Assembly (NCBI RefSeq): GCF_039614765.1
Contig: NZ_CP154879.1
Coordinates: forward strand, 1 to 64,000
Reading direction: 5' to 3'
DNA length: 64,000 nucleotides
Source: Castellaniella sp. MT123
Lineage (GTDB): Bacteria; Pseudomonadota; Gammaproteobacteria; Burkholderiales; Burkholderiaceae_B
How positions within the stretch are numbered: position 1 is the stretch's first letter; every line of letters starts with the position of its first letter. This document shows positions 8,503-16,354 of this stretch, piece after piece. A program made the translations under genes and the position numbers. The notes under the pieces were generated by a model that made no database searches, had not been told where the DNA came from, and was given only the letters and a program-made list of their open reading frames with translations.

Positions 8503-8747
8503 TTGCCGGGCCCGGAAGTTGAACTGACGACTCTGGTCTGGTAACCGGCTTCACCCAGGCGTTCCGAGAGTGCGGCCGGTTCTACTGTCGCCGTGTCAAA
8601 CAGCACCTCGATACGCTGATCGAGCGCGTGCGCACGGACCTGCCGCACGTCCTGCAGCGGTGTGAGCAGTCGCGCGACACGCTGTTCGCATTTCTCACAG
8701 TTGAGGTGCTGATCGCCGATGACTTCGAATGTGACGGACTTGAACAT
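8499..8747 (-). CDS. Heavy-metal-associated (HMA) domain protein
   Basis: An 82-residue ferredoxin-like HMA domain: beta-strand KSVTFEVIGDQHL, metal loop NCEKCEQRV (CxxC at 17-20), then the usual beta-alpha-beta continuation. It would carry a thiophilic or divalent metal ion in the cytoplasm and deliver it to the P1B ATPase encoded 85 bp upstream in the same operon. Its stop overlaps the start region of the MerR-family gene by 4 bases. The loop has NCEKC rather than the common MTCxxC, so metal specificity is uncertain. Confidence 0.83.
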   Translation of the reverse strand: MFKSVTFEVIGDQHLNCEKCEQRVARLLTPLQDVRQVRAHALDQRIEVLFDTATVEPAALSERLGEAGYQTRVVSSTSGPGN

Positions 8748-8831
8748 AGCTAAGACCTTTCATGAATGACGTGGATGCTGATTGAGCGAGGGTCCTGGGC
8801 CGAAAGCAGGCCTAGGAGGCTCGCCTTTCTC

Positions 8832-11288
8832 TCACGATGCGGTCGCGCTGGATGGCATCGGAGGCGCGTGCCCGACCGCCCGGATCGCTTCGAAGAAATA
8901 GTCGCCACGGCCCCACAGGGAGTTGATGAAAATTGCCGTCACGCTTGCGGCCATGGCAACCATGCCCCATATCGGATAAATCAAGCCCGTGGCAGCCGCC
9001 GGAATCCCGATGCCATTGAACAGGAAGGCAAGCGAGACGTTCTGCACAATCTTCCGGTAGCTGTTGCGGCTGACCGCATAGGCCTCGAGTACGGCACCGA
9101 GCCGCTGGTTCAGGATGATCACGTCGGCTGATTCGATCGCGATGTCCGCACCACTGCCGAAGGCGATGCCGACGTCAGCTTGCATCAGAGCCGGCGCATC
9201 GTTGATCCCGTCGCCGACCATCGCCACGCGTGAGCCTTCCTGCATCTTCCTGATCAAGACGGCTTTTCCGGCCGGCAGAACGCGCGCATGGACCTCTTCG
9301 ATGCCGGCGGCATGGGCGAAATGGCGGGCCGCCTGCTCGTTATCGCCGGTGATCAGGCTCGTGCGGATGCCGAGTGCGTGCAGGCGGCGCACGGTATCCG
9401 CTGCGTCGGGCCGCAGCGCGTCGCCAAGTGCCAGCAGACCGAGCAGCATACCTTCCCGCGCCACTCCAATGACCGTCAGTCCGCGCCCTTCGAGTTCGGT
9501 GATGCGTCCGTCCTGAGCCGAGAGATCCACGGCTTCGGCCGCGAGAAACACCGGGCTGCCGACCATCAGCCTCGTCTCGCCCAGGCGGGCCCGGACGCCG
9601 TGACCGGCGACGGCCTCGAACCCCTGCACCTCGGACAGTGCGATACCGCGCTTAAACGCCTCTTCCACCACCGCCCGCGCGAGCGGGTGTTCAGAAAATG
9701 CCTCTACGGCTGCCGCGAGCGCGAGCAGTTCCTGTTCCGGGCAAGCCACGGCGACGATCGTCCGCAAGGCGGGGCGGCCCTCAGTCAGTGTGCCGGTCTT
9801 GTCGAACACCACGCGGTTCACGCGCCGCAAGGCTTGAAAGGCCTCGCCGGTGCGCATCAGCACGCCGCGCTCGGCCGCTTCGCCCGCGCCTCGGACGATG
9901 GACAGCGGTGCCGAGATCCCCACTGCGCAGGGATAGCCCATGACGAGCACGCTCAGGCCGGCAAACACCGCCCGCTGCAGATCGGGGGAGGACCCGATGA
10001 GAAGTGGCCCAAGGAGCCAAAAGAGGGTCGCGCCGGTCGCGGTAAGCAGCACAAGCGGGGTATAGACGCGCAGCACGCGGTCCACCAAGTGCAGCAGGCC
10101 AGGTTTGAGGGCGCGGGCGTCCTCCACGCTGCGTACCACTTGCCTGAGAAAACTTTCTTCACCCACCACAGTGACGCGCACGAGGAGCGTGCCGTGGCCG
10201 TTCAAGGCGCCACTCACCACCCGGTCTCCAGCGCGCTTCTCGACGGGTAGCGGCTCGCCGGTCACAAGCGATTCATCCACGTCCGATTCGCCCGACTCGA
10301 CCTGCCCGTCGACCGGTACTCGCCCGCCCGGGCGGATGCGCACCATGTCACCGACGCGCACCTGTTCGAGCGGCACTTCTTGTTCTTGACCGTCCTTGAC
10401 AAGATACGCAACGTCAGGTTCAAGGTCCAGAAGCTTCTTGACCGCCTGCGAACTGCGCGTTTTGACTATTAGCGACAGCCATTCGGAAAAGATGTGATAG
10501 GTAAGCACCATCACAGTTACCGCGAAAAACGCCTCCGTTGGATAGCCCGGCAGGTGCAGTGCCAAGCCGATCGACCCTCCGGCCAGCCCCGCGAATGCGC
10601 CGAACTCAACCAGCACATGCTGGTTCAGGATGCCGCGCCGCAGCGCCATGGCGGCCATCCGAACTATGTGCTGGCCGACCCCGAAAACGAGCACCAGTGC
10701 GAGCCCGCCGGTGAGCCACGAGACCGTCGCGCCGAACGTGCCACGCAGCTTGAAATAGTAGATGCCAGCGCCGAACACGGCGAGCAGAGTCGTGCCGGCT
10801 ATCGCCCGTTTCAGCCCATAGCCGCGCAACACGACGAAGGCAAAGGCCACCAAGCTGACGAGGGAAAACACGCACAGCAGGAACCACGCGCTGTCGACCG
10901 GGTAGCCGACCAAGCCCATTGAGGCAATGCTGGCCGCCAGGGCGATCACGAAGCGCCCGCGCTCGCGCACCAACGTGCGCTCTTCCTCATCATATGAACG
11001 CAGCTTGCGCGGATCGGAGACCGTGTAGCCGATGTCCTTCAGCGTCTGGAGCAAGTCCTCGGCGCGTGCCACGCTCGGGTCGTACTCAATCAGCGCCTGT
11101 TCGTGGGTTAAGCTGACCGCGACCTTGTCGACGCCAGGTCGCTTGCCCAGCGCCTTTTCGATCGTGCCGGTGCACAGCGAGCAGTGCAATCCCCCGATGC
11201 GCGCGCGGATGCGCCGCCGGCCGGGCAGGCTGGACGGCTCCTCGCTCCAAAAACGTGGAGCAGATTCAGCGGTCGTTGTGACAGTCAT
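8832..11288 (-). CDS. P1B-type heavy-metal translocating ATPase with YPC motif
   Basis: An 818-residue P-type ATPase exporting a heavy metal. An N-terminal HMA domain has GLHCSLCTG (C36, C39). Further features are several membrane helices, the actuator motif [10 protein letters not shown], the phosphorylation motif DKTGTLT (D496), the nucleotide-site motif SEHPLA, and [10 protein letters not shown] before the last helices. The intramembrane metal site, usually CPC or CPH/SPC, reads GYPCAVG (Y452, P453, C454). The last helices carry [14 protein letters not shown] and [11 protein letters not shown], unlike typical Cu(I) pumps. It is the first gene after the operator at 11417-11448. Substrate is not predictable; a soft or divalent metal is likely. 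Confidence 0.9.
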   Translation of the reverse strand: MTVTTTAESAPRFWSEEPSSLPGRRRIRARIGGLHCSLCTGTIEKALGKRPGVDKVAVSLTHEQALIEYDPSVARAEDLLQTLKDIGYTVSDPRKLRSYDEEERTLVRERGRFVIALAASIASMGLVGYPVDSAWFLLCVFSLVSLVAFAFVVLRGYGLKRAIAGTTLLAVFGAGIYYFKLRGTFGATVSWLTGGLALVLVFGVGQHIVRMAAMALRRGILNQHVLVEFGAFAGLAGGSIGLALHLPGYPTEAFFAVTVMVLTYHIFSEWLSLIVKTRSSQAVKKLLDLEPDVAYLVKDGQEQEVPLEQVRVGDMVRIRPGGRVPVDGQVESGESDVDESLVTGEPLPVEKRAGDRVVSGALNGHGTLLVRVTVVGEESFLRQVVRSVEDARALKPGLLHLVDRVLRVYTPLVLLTATGATLFWLLGPLLIGSSPDLQRAVFAGLSVLVMGYPCAVGISAPLSIVRGAGEAAERGVLMRTGEAFQALRRVNRVVFDKTGTLTEGRPALRTIVAVACPEQELLALAAAVEAFSEHPLARAVVEEAFKRGIALSEVQGFEAVAGHGVRARLGETRLMVGSPVFLAAEAVDLSAQDGRITELEGRGLTVIGVAREGMLLGLLALGDALRPDAADTVRRLHALGIRTSLITGDNEQAARHFAHAAGIEEVHARVLPAGKAVLIRKMQEGSRVAMVGDGINDAPALMQADVGIAFGSGADIAIESADVIILNQRLGAVLEAYAVSRNSYRKIVQNVSLAFLFNGIGIPAAATGLIYPIWGMVAMAASVTAIFINSLWGRGDYFFEAIRAVGHAPPMPSSATAS

Positions 11289-11416
11289 GACGGTACCTCA
11301 TTGAGTGGTGGGCATCTTCGATGACACCCGAAGCCTGTGCGCGGCGCAGCCGACACGCGTCTTTCTTTAGCCCGATCGGCGGGCAGGCCACGGTTGTTTG
11401 ATGCCGCGATGTTTCA

Positions 11417-11448
11417 ATGATAGACCTTGGAGTGCACTCCAGAGTCAA
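11417..11448 (-). promoter_or_regulatory. MerR-family (ZntR/CadR/PbrR-type) promoter of the ATPase operon
   Basis: On the minus strand, a -35 TTGACT (11443-11448) is followed after exactly 20 bp by a -10 TATCAT (11417-11422). The overlong spacer contains the dyad CTGGAGTGCACTCCAAG. Overlong spacers with a central dyad are diagnostic of MerR-family activation, and this dyad resembles sites of the Zn/Cd/Pb-responsive group. It faces the ATPase gene, about 130 bp upstream of its start. The regulator is probably the product at 7870-8502. Confidence 0.82.
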
Positions 11449-11522
11449 GAGAAAACTGTGTAACAGTTTCGGAATGCAGTGGTGTAAACGGGGTCAGCTC
11501 ACGAAACGGGAAAAATCGTACG

Positions 11523-11951
11523 CTAAGGCGTAGTTAGCACTGTCCGGTTCTCTTGGAGCGATGCAATCAGCGGGCAGGAAACGTTCCCGTTCCGTGCATG
11601 GCAGGCGCACACAAGCTCGGACAGCACGGTTTCCATACGCACCAGGTCGGCCATCTTTTCGCGCACATCCTGGAGCTTGTGCTCGGCCAGGTGGCTGGCT
11701 TCATCGCAATGAGTGCCATCGTCCAATCTGAGTAGTTCAGCGATTTCATCCAGGCTAAAGCCCAGCCGCTGGGCTGATTTCACAAACCGCACCCGCGTCA
11801 CATCTGCCTCGCCATACCGGCGAATGCTGCCATAGGGCTTGTCCGGCTGAGGCAACAAGCCCTTGCGCTGATAGAACCGGATGGTCTCCACATTGACCCC
11901 GGCCGCCTTGGCGAAGACGCCAATGGTCAGATTCTCAAAAATAGTTTGCAT
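11523..11951 (-). CDS. merR: Mercuric resistance regulator MerR
   Basis: A 142-residue MerR activator/repressor. It has the helix-turn-helix [20 protein letters not shown] and wing [14 protein letters not shown]. The three Hg(II)-binding cysteines are present in THCDEA, ELVCACH and NVSCPLI, matching C82, C117 and C126 of the Tn21/Tn501 proteins. It is divergent from the promoter at 11957-11987, overlapping it as in canonical mer loci. Here, however, the divergent genes are a small peptide and patatins rather than merT. It is the only intact merR in the window and probably also serves the two other mer promoters. Confidence 0.96.
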   Translation of the reverse strand: MQTIFENLTIGVFAKAAGVNVETIRFYQRKGLLPQPDKPYGSIRRYGEADVTRVRFVKSAQRLGFSLDEIAELLRLDDGTHCDEASHLAEHKLQDVREKMADLVRMETVLSELVCACHARNGNVSCPLIASLQENRTVLTTP

Positions 11952-11956
11952 ACCGC

Positions 11957-11987
11957 TTGACTCCGTACATGACTACGGAAGTAAGGT
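11957..11987 (+). promoter_or_regulatory. MerR-controlled promoter 1 (patatin/MerB-like operon)
   Basis: -35 TTGACT at 11957-11962 and -10 TAAGGT at 11982-11987 are separated by 19 bp. The spacer contains the mer dyad CCGTAC-ATGA-CTACGG-type core (CCGTACATGACTACGG). This is the Tn21/Tn501-like merOP sequence, where the 19-bp spacing makes transcription dependent on Hg-bound MerR. Rightward transcription leads to the 31-codon ORF at 12128 and then the patatin genes. Confidence 0.9.
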
Positions 11988-12127
11988 TACGCTATTCATT
12001 CCAGTTTTGATAGGACAAACGTGTGTCTGATGCAAAAAAACGGGCGCACCGCTTGTGCTGTCGATCTTGTATTGGCTCTGTGGCGGCACACATGGGTCGG
12101 TCGCCGTGACGATTCTAAGGAGTCGCA

Positions 12128-12223
12128 ATGATAGCTTGGTTGAGTAAGAAAAAGGACGACATCGTCGTCATGACGATCATCGCCGGGGTGTTCGCGTTGT
12201 TGCTGATCGGTGGTTGTTGCTGA
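12128..12223 (+). CDS. 31-residue membrane peptide ending in Cys-Cys
   Basis: A short ORF with an excellent ribosome binding site (AAGGAG about 5 bases before the ATG) and no competing gene. The product begins MIAWLSKKKDDIVVM, followed by one hydrophobic helix (TIIAGVFALLLIG), and ends GGCC. The predicted topology is a charged N-terminal part and a single membrane span placing two cysteines at the C-terminus. It is the first gene after mer promoter 1. A role as a tiny Hg-binding or scaffold peptide is speculation from the vicinal cysteines and the promoter. I recognise no family. Confidence 0.65.
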   Translation: MIAWLSKKKDDIVVMTIIAGVFALLLIGGCC

Positions 12224-12285
12224 CAGTTAGGAGGCATCCGTGTGCGCCAAGGCCGTCGCAACAAGGAACCGGGGACACCACCAAC

Positions 12286-13299
12286 ATGAATGAATCCACA
12301 AAGATGCGCAAACGCCGTGATGAAACTAGCCTGATTACACTGGCACTCCAGGGTGGAGGCACCCATGGCGCTTTCACCTGGGGCGTGCTGGAACGGATAC
12401 TGGAGGATGAGCGCTTGGTCATCGAGGCCATCAGCGGCACGAGCGCTGGCGCCATGAACGCCGCGGTGCTGGCGGATGGGTTCGAAAAAGGCGGCGCCAC
12501 AGGAGCGAAACAGGCGCTGGAAAACTTCTGGCGGACGATGAGCCGGTACGGCGCCTTCAGTCCCTATTTCGCGGGACCGATGAGCCCATTTGCCGGTTGG
12601 TTCGACTGGCTCACGCATATGCTGTCGCCTTACCAACTCAACCCGTTCGACATCAATCCGCTACGGGATGTTCTCGCAAACACAATCGACTTCGACTGCG
12701 TGCGACGGTGTCAACAAATCAAACTCTACATTTCGGCCACGAACGTTAGGACCAACCGTCTGCGCATATTCACGAGCGAGGAGTTCTCGGTGGAGGCGCT
12801 TCTCGCTTCCGCCTGCCTGCCCTACATTCAGCAGGCGATCGAGATCGACGGCGAGCACTACTGGGACGGCGGTTTCATGGGCAATCCGGTGCTCGAACCA
12901 CTGGTGGGGCAATGCCGCAGTTGCGATATCGTGATCGTCCAGGTGAATCCCATCTGCCGCGATGCCGTGCCCCGCACGGTGGAGGACATCACCAACCGGG
13001 TCAACGAGATCAGTTTCAATTCCAGCTTGCTGCGGGAGCTCCGCGCCATCGCCTGGGGCAACGCCCTGGTGGAAGCTGGGGTGATGGAGATCAAGGATGC
13101 GCGTTACCGCTGCATCCGATTTCATCGCATCGCCGCCGAAGACGTCATGAGCGGCCTGGGGGTGCGCAGCAAGTTCGACACCAGTTGGCCATTCCTGCTC
13201 CGACTCAGGGAACTGGGGCGGGAGCGGGCCGACCGGTGGCTCGCGGAACACTTCAAGGATCTCGGCAACCGGTCGACCGTCGATCCGGAAGACTGGTGA
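12286..13299 (+). CDS. Patatin-like phospholipase 1
   Basis: A 337-residue patatin-family lipid acyl hydrolase. The oxyanion-hole glycine motif is LALQGGGTHGAF (about 18-29), the nucleophile elbow is GTSAG (about 52-56), and the catalytic aspartate is in YWDGGFMGNP, so the Ser-Asp dyad is complete. There is no signal peptide, so action is likely on the inner leaflet or in the cytoplasm. I start at the ATG at 12286 rather than the longer frame from 12214. It lies 62 bp after the 31-residue peptide and is followed by a MerB-like gene, all behind a MerR-type promoter. Substrate is unknown. Confidence 0.9.
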   Translation: MNESTKMRKRRDETSLITLALQGGGTHGAFTWGVLERILEDERLVIEAISGTSAGAMNAAVLADGFEKGGATGAKQALENFWRTMSRYGAFSPYFAGPMSPFAGWFDWLTHMLSPYQLNPFDINPLRDVLANTIDFDCVRRCQQIKLYISATNVRTNRLRIFTSEEFSVEALLASACLPYIQQAIEIDGEHYWDGGFMGNPVLEPLVGQCRSCDIVIVQVNPICRDAVPRTVEDITNRVNEISFNSSLLRELRAIAWGNALVEAGVMEIKDARYRCIRFHRIAAEDVMSGLGVRSKFDTSWPFLLRLRELGRERADRWLAEHFKDLGNRSTVDPEDW

Positions 13300-13402
13300 C
13301 CCGTGCGGGATAGGCATGCGGCCACAGCAGGGCAGCGTTTCCGGCCGGTCCCGGCGCGTACCGGAATACGCTCGCCGTTGCCCTTTTCTAGTTTGAGGAG
13401 CC

Positions 13403-14062
13403 ATGGACATATCGAACGAATCGCGACTTGAACTCAAAGCGGCGGTGACGCGTGCGCAGCAGAAGCTGGGGGACGAATTTCCGTTGCAGGCGCGGATCGA
13501 AGGCGCGCAGCCCACGCTGCAGGCGGCTTACGCCGGGATTCTCGGCCATTGGGTACGCGAAGCGGCACCGCCTGCAGCGGGGATTGCGCCGCAAGCGGTG
13601 CTCGACGCGCTTTCCGCGATGGACGCCATAGTCAGCGACGAGCAAGGCATCGGCTGCTACCCCTTTAGCGCCCGCAAGACTGAAATCCGCGTTCATTTCT
13701 CCGGCCGGAACGTCCATGCCATGTGCGCGATCGATGCGCTCGCAATCCCGCGCATGGTGCGGCACGCCTCGCGCATCACAGCCCGGTGCGTGGTATGCCG
13801 CTGCCACCTTACCTGCGCGGTGGCGGCGAACGGCAGTGTCGAGAAGGAGAATCAGAATCCCGAGGCCGCGCGCGTTGTCTGGGAACCCGGTGCGGGAGGA
13901 GGACAAGCATGCTGCATCCGCCTGTGCGCCGGTATCGGTTTTGTCTGCCGGCATTGCACGGTATCCCCAGATGCGCTCACCTTTTCTCTGCCGCAAGCGG
14001 CAGCCGTGGGCAATGCCTTTTTCGCGTTCCAGAGGAGGCTGCTTGAGCAATATCCTACGTGA
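13403..14062 (+). CDS. Divergent MerB-like (alkylmercury lyase family) protein
   Basis: A 219-residue protein. Its middle aligns with organomercurial lyase: YPFSARKTEIRVHF then NVHAMCAIDALAIP corresponds to the MerB segment with [12 protein letters not shown], keeping Cys108 and Asp111 in place of catalytic C96 and D99. A cysteine pair at 170-171 (QACCIRLC) corresponds to the second catalytic cysteine of MerB. The N-terminal about 75 residues differ from MerB, and the protein is unusually cysteine-rich (CVVCRCHLTC). It may cleave a C-Hg bond or act as a Hg-binding relative. It lies between two patatin genes under mer promoter 1. Confidence 0.75.
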   Translation: MDISNESRLELKAAVTRAQQKLGDEFPLQARIEGAQPTLQAAYAGILGHWVREAAPPAAGIAPQAVLDALSAMDAIVSDEQGIGCYPFSARKTEIRVHFSGRNVHAMCAIDALAIPRMVRHASRITARCVVCRCHLTCAVAANGSVEKENQNPEAARVVWEPGAGGGQACCIRLCAGIGFVCRHCTVSPDALTFSLPQAAAVGNAFFAFQRRLLEQYPT

Positions 14063-15029
14063 CGAGGCTTGCCGACGGCCACTTGAGCCCGTCCAAGGCG
14101 GCAAGGATGACGGGGCGCGATCTTCGCTGCCGTCCTCGCAGGACGAAGTCGTCAGGGGCGGCGCAGAAATCCGGCCTCCCGTGGCATTGGTTCTGTGCGG
14201 AGGAGGGAGCCGGGGCGCCATGGAGGTGGGGTTCTACCGGGCGATCCGCGACTTGGGCTTACCCGTCGATTTCATCATCGGCAGCTCGATCGGCGCGCTC
14301 AACGGCGCATGTCTTGGCGCCGGCATGCGGCCGGAAAAGGTAGCGGAGCTATGGTGCGGTTTCCGGCGGCGCGAGGCGCTGCGCATCAACCTGCGGGGCC
14401 TGCTTGCGCCCTGGCGGTATGCGGCGTTTTTCGATCTTGATCCGCTGCGCCGGCGGTTGCGCGAGGTGCTTCCCGTGACACGGTTCGAGGATTTGTCCGT
14501 GCCGCTGATCGTCGTCACCACCGATCTGCAGGAGGGAGAGCCAGCCTACTGGAGCGGGACAGGGGACATCGTCGAACCGGTTATCGCAAGCTTGAGCCTG
14601 CCCGGAGTGTTTGCACCGGTGGAAATGGAAGGCCGCCAGTTCGTGGATGGCGGGATCGCCAACAACGTGCCGCTGGACAAGGCCGTCGAGCTGGGTGCCC
14701 GAACAATCCTGATGATTCGATGCACATGCTGCGAGCCTTCTTTGAAGCCGTTTCGGGGAATCGCTCGTGTGCTGGTGCGCAGCTTTTCGATTGCACTCGA
14801 ACGCAAATTTGCGGCCGAGCTTGACCACTTCGGCGCGCTGGTGCGACTGCATAGCGTGCAGCCCCGCTTCCCGCACGAGATCGACTTGCTGGATTTTCGC
14901 TACTCGGGCGAACTGATCGATGCGGCTTACCGCCAGACGATCGAATACTTCACGGCACCGGTTGCTGGCGCAGACAGTCTTGTCTGTCCCAGCAACACGA
15001 TCCCCTCCGAAGGCGTGGCACCAAACTGA
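14043..15029 (+). CDS. Patatin-like phospholipase 2
   Basis: A second, clearly different patatin, about 328 residues if it begins at the TTG at 14043, which has AGGAGG just upstream and overlaps the end of the MerB-like gene by 20 bases. Motifs: LVLCGGGSRGAMEVGF for the oxyanion loop, IGSSIGALNGA for the GxSxG nucleophile, and FVDGGIANNVP for the catalytic Asp. It resembles the RssA-like bacterial patatins. The overlap implies translational coupling, so both lipases and the MerB-like protein are likely co-produced. An upstream start in the same frame is possible but lacks a ribosome site. Confidence 0.87.
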   Translation: MSNILRDEACRRPLEPVQGGKDDGARSSLPSSQDEVVRGGAEIRPPVALVLCGGGSRGAMEVGFYRAIRDLGLPVDFIIGSSIGALNGACLGAGMRPEKVAELWCGFRRREALRINLRGLLAPWRYAAFFDLDPLRRRLREVLPVTRFEDLSVPLIVVTTDLQEGEPAYWSGTGDIVEPVIASLSLPGVFAPVEMEGRQFVDGGIANNVPLDKAVELGARTILMIRCTCCEPSLKPFRGIARVLVRSFSIALERKFAAELDHFGALVRLHSVQPRFPHEIDLLDFRYSGELIDAAYRQTIEYFTAPVAGADSLVCPSNTIPSEGVAPN

Positions 15030-15083
15030 CCGACGGTGCGGCGATGACGCACACAAGGCTGACCGTCGGCAAGCCGGCCGCCT

Positions 15084-15125
15084 GGCGATGGCGCCAATAG
15101 TCAGATTATTTAAATTATTTTGCAT
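15084..15125 (-). pseudogene. merR 5'-end remnant next to mer promoter 2
   Basis: On the minus strand about 14 codons read MQNNLNNLTIGAIA, matching the N-terminus of merR ([14 protein letters not shown]), after which homology stops. It lies in the normal divergent merR position relative to the promoter at 15131-15161. It is the leftover of a duplicated merR-operator unit. Confidence 0.75.
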
Positions 15126-15130
15126 ATCGC

Positions 15131-15161
15131 TTGACTCCGTACATTACTACGGAAATAGCAT
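15131..15161 (+). promoter_or_regulatory. MerR-controlled promoter 2 (DUF302 gene)
   Basis: -35 TTGACT (15131-15136), 19-bp spacer with dyad CCGTACATTACTACGG, -10 TAGCAT (15156-15161). It is nearly identical to promoters 1 and 3, with one change in the dyad centre. It points to the DUF302 gene at 15295 across a roughly 130-bp leader. Confidence 0.82.
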
Positions 15162-15207
15162 TGCAGCATCAGGCAAATAAGCGTCGGCGATTCGGTCAAG
15201 GAGGGAG

Positions 15208-15291
15208 GTGAGCCATCGACGGGAAACTGAACAACCCTCGCTTACCTGCCTGCTTTTTCAACCAACACTTCAACCATCACAGGAGAATTGA
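15208..15291 (+). CDS. Possible 27-residue leader ORF
   Basis: A GTG at 15208 overlaps a strong Shine-Dalgarno-like AAGGAGGGAGG and opens a 27-codon frame (begins MSHRRETEQPSLTCLLF), ending three bases before the ATG of the DUF302 gene. It may be a leader peptide that couples translation, or a chance frame created by the purine-rich stretch. Confidence 0.25.
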   Translation: MSHRRETEQPSLTCLLFQPTLQPSQEN

Positions 15292-15294
15292 TAT

Positions 15295-15759
15295 ATGAAA
15301 CGTACTTCTTTCCGGTCGGCACTCATCTTGGTCGCGGCGATTTCATCGCTGACACTGAGCGGACTTTCCTTTGCCGCAGACGCGGACCGCGTGGACAAGG
15401 TTTCCAACAAGGATTTCGTGGCCACGGCAAAAACCATCGAGGCAACCCTCAAGAGCAGCGGCTTTATGATTTTCAGCACCATCGACCATCAGAAGGTCGG
15501 GGCCAACCTCAAAGGCGCCAAGACCATCGAATTCGGCATGCCGGACATGATCAAGGGTCTGCTGCAGATGGATCCCGAAGCCGGCCTCGGAATGCCAGGC
15601 CGCATGTATGTATGGGAGCGCAGCGACGGTAAGACCGTGGTGAGCTACCGCAAGCCGTCCAGCGACTTCAGCAAGCACGGCGACGAGAAGCTCACCGCGA
15701 TGGGTAACATGATGAACGGGACGTGGGACATGATCGCGGAGGAAGCCACGAAGAAATAA
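15295..15759 (+). CDS. Secreted DUF302 domain protein
   Basis: A 154-residue protein with a Sec signal peptide (basic start MKRTSFR, hydrophobic core, likely cleavage after LSFA before ADADRV). The rest matches the DUF302 fold, a small alpha/beta domain seen in periplasmic and metal-associated proteins, with GFMIFSTIDHQKVGANL and the C-terminal MYVWERSDGKTVVSYRKPS. AGGAGA precedes the ATG. It is probably periplasmic and, because it follows a mer promoter, probably mercury-induced. Biochemical function of the domain is unknown; it has no cysteine in the mature part, so direct Hg binding is not evident. Confidence 0.82.
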   Translation: MKRTSFRSALILVAAISSLTLSGLSFAADADRVDKVSNKDFVATAKTIEATLKSSGFMIFSTIDHQKVGANLKGAKTIEFGMPDMIKGLLQMDPEAGLGMPGRMYVWERSDGKTVVSYRKPSSDFSKHGDEKLTAMGNMMNGTWDMIAEEATKK

Positions 15760-15871
15760 CCGTCCGCTACCAGAAACCGCGCGGCGGCGTGTTCAGCCCT
15801 CGCGCGGGATCCACTCTGATAGAGGAGATGCTCATCACATATATCGAAATACAGTTCATCGGTAAGTCGGC

Positions 15872-15919
15872 AGCCTTGGCAAAGGTGCCGATAGTCAGAT
15901 TTTCAAGACTATTTTACAT
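15872..15919 (-). pseudogene. merR 5'-end remnant with a stop at codon 2, next to mer promoter 3
   Basis: On the minus strand, ATG TAA is followed by codons for NSLENLTIGTFAKAA, closely matching merR residues 4-17 ([14 protein letters not shown]). The second codon is a stop and homology is lost soon after, so no product can be made. It occupies the merR position divergent from the merT promoter, showing that this classical mer operon has lost its own regulator. Confidence 0.8.
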
Positions 15920-15924
15920 ATCGC

Positions 15925-15955
15925 TTGACTCCGTACATGACTACGGAAGTAATCT
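15925..15955 (+). promoter_or_regulatory. MerR-controlled promoter 3 (merTPCABDE)
   Basis: -35 TTGACT (15925-15930), 19-bp spacer with dyad CCGTACATGACTACGG, -10 TAATCT (15950-15955). This is the canonical mer operator-promoter, 36 bp before the merT ATG. Confidence 0.9.
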
Positions 15956-15990
15956 TAAACTATCCACTCAATATTCGAAAGGAGAAACAT

Positions 15991-16341
15991 ATGGCTGCAC
16001 CGCAAAATGGACGTGGCACCCTCATTGCCGGCGGGCTGGCCGCCATCCTCGCCTCCACCTGTTGCCTGGGACCCTTGGTTTTGGTTGCCCTTGGTTTCAG
16101 CGGGGCCTGGATCGGCAACCTGACGGTGCTGGAGCCGTATCGTCCGGTTTTCATCGGCGCGGCACTGGTGGCACTATTCTTTGCCTGGCGGCGCATTTTC
16201 CGCCCGGCGCAAGCCTGCAAGCCGGGTGATGTGTGCGCGATCCCGCAGGTGCGGACCACCTACAAGCTCATTTTCTGGATCGTGGCTGTGTTGGTCCTGG
16301 TCGCGCTCGGTTTTCCCTATGTTATGCCATTTTTTTACTAA
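15991..16341 (+). CDS. merT: Mercuric ion transporter MerT
   Basis: A 116-residue inner-membrane mercuric ion importer with three membrane helices. The first helix carries the Hg-binding pair in ASTCCLGPL, and the cytoplasmic loop has AQACKPGDVCAIPQ, matching MerT of Tn21/Tn501. I start at the ATG preceded by AAAGGAG (15978-15984). MerT takes Hg(II) from MerP and passes it to MerA. It is the first gene of the mer operon, 13 bp before merP. Confidence 0.96.
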   Translation: MAAPQNGRGTLIAGGLAAILASTCCLGPLVLVALGFSGAWIGNLTVLEPYRPVFIGAALVALFFAWRRIFRPAQACKPGDVCAIPQVRTTYKLIFWIVAVLVLVALGFPYVMPFFY

Positions 16342-16354
16342 TCAGGAGTTCACC

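Noticed and set aside
12214..12285. Extended N-terminus for patatin 1 from 12214
   Set aside because: The added residues overlap the 31-codon peptide gene and look non-conserved; the ATG at 12286 gives a normal patatin N-terminus.
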